In this document: one piece after another, positions 56,757 through 64,000 of the stretch | Layout of the letters: each line of letters begins with the position of its first letter | Numbering within the stretch: position 1 is the stretch's first letter | Assembly: GCA_030562195.1 (NCBI GenBank) | Contig: CM060203.1 | Location: forward strand, 62,001 to 126,000 | Length of the DNA: 64,000 bases | Source: Nipponacmea schrenckii | Lineage: Eukaryota; Mollusca; Gastropoda; Lottiidae | Direction of reading: 5' to 3' | Program-made: the position numbers and the translations under genes | Notes under the pieces: model-generated | Seen by the model: the letters and a program-made list of their open reading frames with translations, nothing else | The model's database searches: none | What the model was told of the DNA's origin: nothing

Positions 56757-59134
56757 TAAAATCGAATTTAAAAAATTATATTCAAATTAGAAATTGTTTT
56801 AATTTACGACTCGAGTTTTATAGTTTCTATTTCCTATTCCAAAAAAGGCAGACGACGGTAATCATAAAAGATGTAAATATGTGGAATTTCATATCGAATA
56901 GCGAGATAAATTACAACTAGAACCGTTAGACGGTACCAAGGCAGTGCGCGTCCCTTCTATTGCATGGGTGAAACGTTGCATTTATAATATCCAATTCCAT
57001 AATAATAACAAGACCTGTTTGTAACAATTGTGCAGCTTCCGAGATATTTAGAATGTGTTATATATCCTGGCTGTCATTTAAAATAGAACGTAATCACGCC
57101 TACTCAGTATAATGACTTGTTTTGATTGGTTGCGATACTTAAACTGGAAATGTCAAAATTTGTCTTGACCAAACGATAAGAAATTAACACAATTTGACTT
57201 TTTGACCCTGTTGCATTATCTTCTTAACTCTTCTTGTAACATTTATATCTGTTTAATTAGTGTGTAAAACAAAACGTCGAAAAAACAAATTTGTGGTCAT
57301 AAAGGGACATAACACCTTATTTGAGAATACAAATTGATCTCGGATTAAATTAACTTTCCAGATCGTTGATACTTTTAATTTGTTTATTTATTTATTTATC
57401 AATCTTAATTTAGGTGTAGTAGGAACATTAGATCCTGCAATTTGTGGCAAGTTGCTATGGTATAACATAGAGCCATCAAATTAACAGCGCGGCTTTACAT
57501 CTTTAAGAGAGTATTTTATAGAGTTGCGTCCCTTATACCACTAGTCCTCTCAACTGTACATTATTTTTGCTTAAGAGAATATCATTTAAAATTATAAAGG
57601 TTGTCATTTCCTTCCACATATTCCATATCATACATCGCCCACAACGAGAAATGAACAATCATTCCTTTTATTTAAGGTATATAATATCTTTGAATCATTT
57701 TAACTGGATTAATTTTTAATCGTTAAAAAATCAAAATCAAAATAACAATTCAAAAATCGGTTTCCATATATATTTCGGCAATAGATTCTATATACATGTA
57801 CATCAAAATAACACAAATTGAATTATCTTCCGAGACCCTATTTCGATTTAAAGAGTTAGTATAGAAGAAATTACAAAATTTGCAAATTTAAAACGTGCAA
57901 TTTTGATCAAAAATCAAGTGTTATACACCATTGGAAAGAATAACTAGACCTGTTTGTAACAGTTCTGCAGCTTTGGGGCTATTTAGAATTTGTTGGTCTC
58001 CTGGCTGTCATTTAAGGATGTAGATTGATTTTGCGATTATTGGGAGAGATGATTTATTCATAATTTAACACGTGACATTTGAGCTTGTTAATAGACTGGC
58101 AATCATTAAGGTTTGTGATGTAAAAATATCTGGGCTTAACCACGCCCACAAAGTCCATTGACTTGTTTTGGAAACTTCAACTGGAAATGTCAAAATTTGT
58201 GAATTGACCGTTTTATAGGAAAAATTCGCAATTTTTAAATGCCGATAAACCGAAAGTTTACATTTTGCTATAAAGCTTAATATGTCATTGGATAGAACGT
58301 ATCACATATGTACAGGTATAAAGATCGCCAAAGGTCAACGTCACAATATACACCTTCGAAGTTTTTATAATTTTTAATCGTAATTAAATCAAAATCAAAT
58401 TAAAAATTCAAAAATCAGTTTCCATATAAATTTCGGCAATCGGTTATAGATTCTATATACATGTCCATCAAAATAACACATATTGACTGATCCTCCGAGA
58501 CCCTATTTCGATTGAAAGAAAAATACACACAGTGATGTAAAATATCTGGGTTTAACCACGCCCACAAAGTCTAATGACTTGTTTTGATTGGTTGGGGATA
58601 CTTTAACTGGAAATGTCAAAATTTGTGTCTTGACCAAAAGATAAGAAATTAACACAATCAGATTTTATGACCTGTTGCATTTATATCTGTTTAATTAGAG
58701 TGTAATTTTATTCTTAAACTTTTCGCAATTTTTATTTATACATAATGATTTATATATTGCTTGAAAGCTGGGAATTTGCACATTATAAATCTGTTCGAAT
58801 TTTGTTTTTAAGTTAAATAGAACTAAATATAAAAAAATATGAATGTTAAAATCGCTTATTTTCTACTAGGCGTATTTTCATCAGTTTTCGGTCTATAGCT
58901 AAAATAAAGATATTGTTAGAAAGCTGATAAAAATCACACCCAATAATGTCAATTAGAATGTTGCCAAGGGTCTTGTTCATGAGATATAACCATCTGAAGA
59001 TACGAGAAATATGCAAATTACCAATTTTTGGATCCCTATTAATCCATATGTTCTGTACTAAAATTAGAAATCAAGGTATCATATGAACCTTTAGCCAATG
59101 AAGATGATTGTGCAGAAAAATAAAGGATGCATAT

Positions 59135-59357
59135 TAGTAAGTTAGTCCTCTTCGTTCCTTGCGGAGAATAGGGCTGCTACAGACGTTCTCCATCTCACTC
59201 TATTATGAGCTGTTCTTTTTGCTTCATTCCAGGTCTTGCCAATCCTTCCTAGCTCTTTCAGTCTTATTCTTTTCAAGCTATGTAAAGGTCGTCCTTGTCT
59301 TCTATGCCCTTGGGGATTCCAGTCCAGTGCCTCTCTGATGATGTTGTTTTGAGATCA
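59135..59357 (-). pseudogene. LINE reverse-transcriptase C-terminal tail (right arm)
   Basis: Mirror copy of 54556-54778, with the same truncation point and the same 13 bp duplication (59122-59134 and 59358-59370). The insertion was therefore present before the arm was duplicated, or was copied between arms. Confidence 0.8.
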
Positions 59358-61139
59358 AAAGGATGCATATGGTAGAGTTCAAAAGTTATTAACTTTCAGA
59401 CGGAAGTCAGTTTTGAAAAACTTTGGCAGGATCTGGTCCAAAGACAAATTTGAAATCGAAAAATATGCCACTAGAGGACCTAGATAATTATCCAAATTAT
59501 ATTTTAAAACAAGTCTGAAAAAATAGGATTAAAAATGGCGGACGAGTAGTATTTTTCCAATAATTTGCATATTTCAAGATGGCGATCAAACGGTTAGGAA
59601 TTTGCATATATGGCATACATACAAAATGAAGATATTGATGGTACTAATTCTGTGGAATAAAAAAATTGCAAGTTTGTGCAAAAATTTAATCCGAAAATTC
59701 CGATTTCTGTGATTTTCTTCATTTTTTGGTCACTTTCGGACGTTTCCGGCTAATTTCGGAAAATGTTTTATCGGAATCTTTAATGATAATTTTTTGTCTA
59801 CTCATCTACCAATTTTTGTGAAAAAATAAGACGTAAATTTAAAAAAAAACACGTGCTTTTTTCATAAATCACGCACAATTAATATAGAACTAAGAACAAA
59901 ATTTTCTAATATTTAAAAGCGCAATTTTGATCAAAATATAAAGTGTTATACACCATTGGAAAGAATAAATTACGCGTAATAAGGACATAAAAGAAATTTT
60001 GACGTATGTAAATGAGGTCACGTGACAGAGCTCTTCGAAGTTAAAAAGTGCAATTTTCAAATGGCTGTAAAACCGGAAGTTGACATTTCACAACACAAAT
60101 GAAGACATCAATGGATAGATCTCGACAAGGGCAACAACTTTTGTGCAGGTCACATGGTCACCAAAGGTCAAGGTCACGATATATGAACGTTGGAAAATTA
60201 GGCACTAAGTGAAAAAAAAGAACCGGAAATGAAAGGTAAGCTAAATCGAAATTCAAAATTCGGCTTCCTAAGAATTGTTAGCAATCGATTGAAGATTACA
60301 TAGACATCAAAATTACAATTGTCCGATTAACCCCTAAGGCCCAATTTTTCACTTTACAAAAGTAAGTGGTTTAATGATGGCGACTGATCTGTTACTTCCG
60401 GTTCAATTTTTGTTAATTATAAAATCATTATGGGTTAATAGTAACTAATTGCAAAAAAAAAAATTCAAATATCTTTAGAATTCCGGAAGTGAAAATTCGA
60501 AGTTTAGCGACGTATGACGCCGAAACCGGAAGTGATGTCGACATTTTGAAAACAGATTTTTCTTGACAAGAAAAATGTTTATCTAACTGCAAATTTTGAT
60601 TTCGATCTAATCAAAATTGCAAAAGTTAGAAAAAGTGTTAAATTTTAAAATTCAAAAGTCAGCAACAAAAGTAAAAATTTCCTAATTTTTAAACTGCTAT
60701 TATGTAAATCTAAGTTATAAGTAGTAAATAAAAAAAGTCCGAACCAGATTGGATAAAATAACGAGCCGTGAGTTAGTAAACAAAAATAAAATTTGTGACG
60801 TTCTACGTCATTTCCGGTAGAACAAAAATGCGTCATTTTACATTTAAACAACAACGAGCACAAGATTACGTTACAATATCACGCTAGATTGTGTAAGACA
60901 TTTGCAGTTATGGCTGGGGAGCGTGACCAGAAAGAGACAAAAAAAAAAAAAAAATAGTCATTTCGAAAACAAAGCAGTGCGTTCGAAGAACGCACTGCAA
61001 TAAAACTTGATATTATATCAAACAATTTCGGCTGAATGTATATTTAATTTTAGTACGTTACAGGTTAATAACGATTGTTTCTCGGAGTTTATATGCCTCG
61101 TAGAGATATCTACCAAGTGAAAGAATTTGGGAGTGGGAT

Positions 61140-63992
61140 TTCGGGTTCATTAGAATGTTCATTTTGAGAAGGTTAATAACAACGATGTACGTATCATCGT
61201 GGTTTACCGTCCACCACACACAAAACTCTGTCATTTCATCGAGGAATTCTCTTCTCTTATTGACCAAATACTAATCGTAAAGACTAAGCTCCTGATCTTA
61301 GGTGATTTTAATATCCATTGGGAAAATGCAAACGACTCTTATGTAAAGCGCCTTCACGATCTTTTGGAAACTCGATCTCTCCAACAGCATGTTAATGTAC
61401 CAACCCACATGGCTGGGCACACACTTGATCTCGTGATTACACATAAAGATGAACTATCTATCAGGAACCTTTTAGTTGAAGACAAACTCATTTCAGATCA
61501 TTATATTATACAATTTCGAATCAAAATTGCCAAACCAGAAAACATATGCAAAACCATTACATACAGAAAATTTAAGTCGTTAAACCGAGCAGAATTTGGA
61601 AATGAACTAAAAAACTCGGAACTCTCTGGCATGCTATCTCTTGAATGTGTAAATAAGAAAGCGGAACTTTTTGTCAACACAATCCGAAACTCATTAAACA
61701 ATCTTCTTCCTCTCAAATCAAAGACTATAACAGTACGTCCAGGAACAGAATGGTTTACGGATGAGGTGCTGCAAGCTAAAAGAGAAAGAAACAAAGCTGA
61801 ACATTTGTGGCGTGAAACCAATCTTCAAATCCATAAAGATATTTACAAGGCTAAAAAGAACAAAGTTAATTCTCTGATTGCCAATGCCAAGAAAAACTTT
61901 TATAATGATAAAATTGAAAATAGTGCTAATTCCCAGAAAGAACTTTTCAGTGTTGTTCGCACGTTAATAGATTCTACTCAAAATACTAATGTCTTGCCTG
62001 ATCATACGGATGTTAGCGAATTAACCGATCGGTTTGCACAATTTTTTATCAATAAAATCACATTAATAAGAGATGAACTACATAACCAACATTCCCCTGA
62101 CGACTACAGTGATGCTATAATAAACGAGTGCAAAATAAGTTCATCTATCCACAGTTTTAGGCAAGTTACAGAATCAGAAATATCAGCTTTCATCAAAGCG
62201 TCAAGAACAAAATCCTGCTCATTAGACCCTATTCCAACACATCTACTAAAAGACTGTAGTGAAATATTAATCCCCTACATCACTGATCTTATCAACTCCA
62301 GTATCACAACTGCTACGTTTCCAGATATATTCAAAGTTGCCAATGTCGTCCCTTTAATTAAAAAGTGTGGTCTTGATAATAATATTCTGAAAAATTACAG
62401 ATTATAGAAAAGTGTATCCTGCACCAACTCTCGGATTACTTGAATACAAATAATCTTCTCGAGCCTTATCAAAGCGCTTACAGAAAAGGACACAGTACAG
62501 AAACTGCTCTCACAAAAGTCAATAATGACATTCTTCTAGCCTTAGATAATCAACAATGTGTATTTTTAATACTACTCGATCTGTCTGCAGCATTCGACAC
62601 TGTTGACCATTGTATTCTGCAGGATAGACTCCTACACGATTTTGGAATCTCCGGATCAGCACTTAATCTTCTAAAAAGTTACCTTACTAACAGAAAACAG
62701 AGAGTCCTAATTGAGGGCACTTATTCCAGTGATTGCGATATTCTATATGGTGTTCCACAGGGATCGGTGTTAGGACCTGTTCTTTTCACCCTGTATACAT
62801 CACCACTTGGAAAGATTGTCAGTCGTCATGGACTCAGTTACCACATGTATGCTGATGATACACAGCTGTATCTTGCATTGAAACCCTCTTCGAACACAGA
62901 TTTCATCAATAGAAAATGTACACTAGAAAATTGTATTTCAGACATACGCAACTGGATGTCAAGAAACTTTCTAAGACTGAATGATGATAAAACAGAGTAC
63001 CTATTCATAGGATCAAAGAATAATCTAAATAAATTACCCACATCCACATATATTAATGTTGGCTCTGCCCAAGTCACTCCTACTCAATCGGCTAGAAATA
63101 TAGGTGTTGTTTTCGACTCGAATATGGCCATGATCTCACAAATTAATAATGTATGTAAAAATTGTTTTTATCACATCAGAAATATTGGCAGGATAAGAGA
63201 GTTTTTAACAACTGATGCAACTAAATCATTAGTACATGCCTTTGTCACCTCTAGACTAGATAATTTCAACTCACTTCTTATTGGCTTACCAGAAAAACAT
63301 ATTAATAAACTCCAAAAGGTTCAGAACACAGCAGCTCGTCTAATTTCATTGAAACGAAAAACTGATCATATCACCCCTATTCTGTACGATCTACATTGGC
63401 TCCCCATACACTATAGATTAGAATTTAAATTATTGTTACTTGTTTACAAATGTTTGAATGGCTTGGCTCCAAATTATCTGTCTGATCTCCTCACTCTTCA
63501 CAACCCTACTCGTGTAAATAGATCTGCTCAAGACAAAACCCTACTAAAACCTATTTCTGTAAAACTCTGCACATACGGAGAGCGGTCGTTTGCATATCAA
63601 GGTCCTTTACTCTGGAATAAACTTCCAATTGGCATACGTTCCTGCACTACAGTTTTAAGTTTTAAAACATCTCTCAAAACTCATTTGTTTTTAAAGGCCT
63701 ATTCTACTTAATTTTAATTAATCTTACTGTGTTTAAACTTGTCTTTAATCTAATTACATTCATTCTTAATATTCTGTGATTAATTTGATTTAATATTTCT
63801 TTTATTATTTGAATATTTTAATTATTAGCTATTTTTATTATTAGCTAGTTTAATCATTTGCTAATTTGATTACTTGGTTATTTTAATATGATTTTATATG
63901 TTTAATTTACCAATTGTACAGCGCTTCTGAACACTTTCATGGTGAAAGGAGCGCTTTATAAATGTTGTTAATAATAATTAATAATAATAAGG
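61140..63992 (+). mobile_element. 5'-truncated CR1/L2-like LINE
   Basis: The coding part runs from within the endonuclease to 63711. The 3' untranslated region ends with the stem AGCGCTT ... AAAGGAGCGCTTTATAAATG and a (TAA)n tail near 63970-63990, a typical L2/CR1-group terminus. The 5' limit near 61140 is approximate. It begins about 135 bp beyond the palindrome's right end. Confidence 0.8.
61170..63711 (+). pseudogene. LINE ORF2: partial endonuclease and YADD reverse transcriptase
   Basis: The first part (to 62407) starts in the endonuclease: RIIVVYRPP, LLILGDFNIHWENAND, HTLDLVITHKD and LISDHYIIQF (the S-D-H catalytic histidine is kept). A linker leads to SCSLDPIPTHLLK and NYR, where about 10-12 codons of the conserved P-V-S-N-L block are missing and the frame shifts. 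The second part (from about 62405) resumes with a frame reading IEKCILHQLSDYLNTNNLLE, then LLDLSAAFDTVDH, YGVPQGSVLGPVLF, HMYADDTQLYLAL, and a C-terminus with LHWLPIHYRLEFKL and GPLLWNKLP. Apart from this small deletion both parts are open, so the copy is recent but defective. Confidence 0.85.
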
Positions 63993-64000
63993 GAAGGAAA

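Larger units (their letters stand above)
52933..61005. mobile_element. 8 kb palindromic foldback element with terminal hairpins
   Basis: Left arm 52933-56256 and right arm about 57030-61005 are reverse complements at roughly 95% or better by eye. Outer ends are TTTTATT plus the perfect hairpin GCAGTGCGTTC-TTC-complement (52940-52964, mirrored 60974-60998). Next come TTTGTTTTC, a poly(T) tract, GCTCCCCAGCC and many CCGGAAGT motifs. The right arm is about 0.65 kb longer because of internal duplications near 57780-58700 (ATTTCGGCAAT, CGAGACCCTATTTCGATT blocks twice). The centre contains a 500 N gap and about 275 bp without a partner. No transposase is visible. Shadow frames at 53075-53293 and 60645-60863 are the same sequence in both arms and not genes. 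Confidence 0.88.

Noticed and set aside
52933..61005. Palindrome as a pure assembly mirror artefact
   Set aside because: The arms differ by substitutions, indels and a 0.65 kb duplication; a copied contig would be identical. The gap at the centre still calls for long-read confirmation.
1..64000. tRNA or rRNA genes
   Set aside because: No stretch with conserved A-box/B-box spacing or rRNA core sequence was found by eye; a covariance search was not possible.

Overview
This window is repeat-dense, AT-rich invertebrate nuclear DNA. Introns, LINEs whose 3' ends carry short (TTA/TAA)-type repeats, FLYWCH, HARBI1-like and Tigger-like transposase relics, and many elements with tandem-repeat cores point to an animal. 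A lophotrochozoan such as a mollusc is my best guess, by inference only. Two N runs of exactly 500 bases (15360-15859 and 56257-56756) are scaffold gaps.

Likely host genes are few. Two minus-strand paralogues of an eight-helix TspO/MBR-like membrane protein (42854-43879 and 50464-51565) share the same exon structure and a phase-1 intron, and look like a local duplication. One small exon at 7912-8052 (minus) encodes a C4 zinc ribbon. A HARBI1-like first exon with a good splice donor (33085-33354, minus) carries a one-base frameshift.

From 1 to 11 kb the window holds a decayed long-arm element with a 572 bp foldback element inside it, followed by a run of small elements. I group these as TATACGCCC elements: the 5' end is GATAG plus a short hairpin plus ATACGCCC, the core is 150-185 bp tandem units, and the 3' end is a hairpin closing with GGGCGTATAAAA. 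Their architecture resembles Helentron-associated non-autonomous elements (HINEs).

From 11.46 to 29.92 kb two inverted arms of about 1.1 kb enclose an 18.5 kb composite. Inside are a PIF1 helicase C-terminus and an AP-endonuclease domain, split by a TATACGCCC element that begins at the helicase stop codon; a three-segment TATACGCCC array (16.8-20.8 kb); and a nearly intact CR1/L2-like LINE with a 2A-like N-terminus and a 77 bp tandem array upstream (21.3-25.7 kb). The right arm is interrupted by a 1.83 kb Mutator-like element, and the left arm keeps the empty site.

From 33 to 41 kb lie broken relics: HARBI1-like, Tigger-like split by a TATACGCCC element, an unclassified transposon ORF split by a TTAA MITE, and a DIRS-like gag fragment. 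From 42 to 52 kb are the TspO-like genes, a second copy of the TTAA MITE and a minisatellite.

From 52.93 to 61.01 kb is an 8 kb palindrome with 3.3-4.0 kb arms. Each end carries a perfect hairpin (11 bp stem, 3 nt loop). The 18.5 kb composite has the same kind of terminal hairpin followed by related sequence, so both appear to belong to one family of long-arm foldback elements. A 5'-truncated LINE with a YADD reverse transcriptase closes the window.
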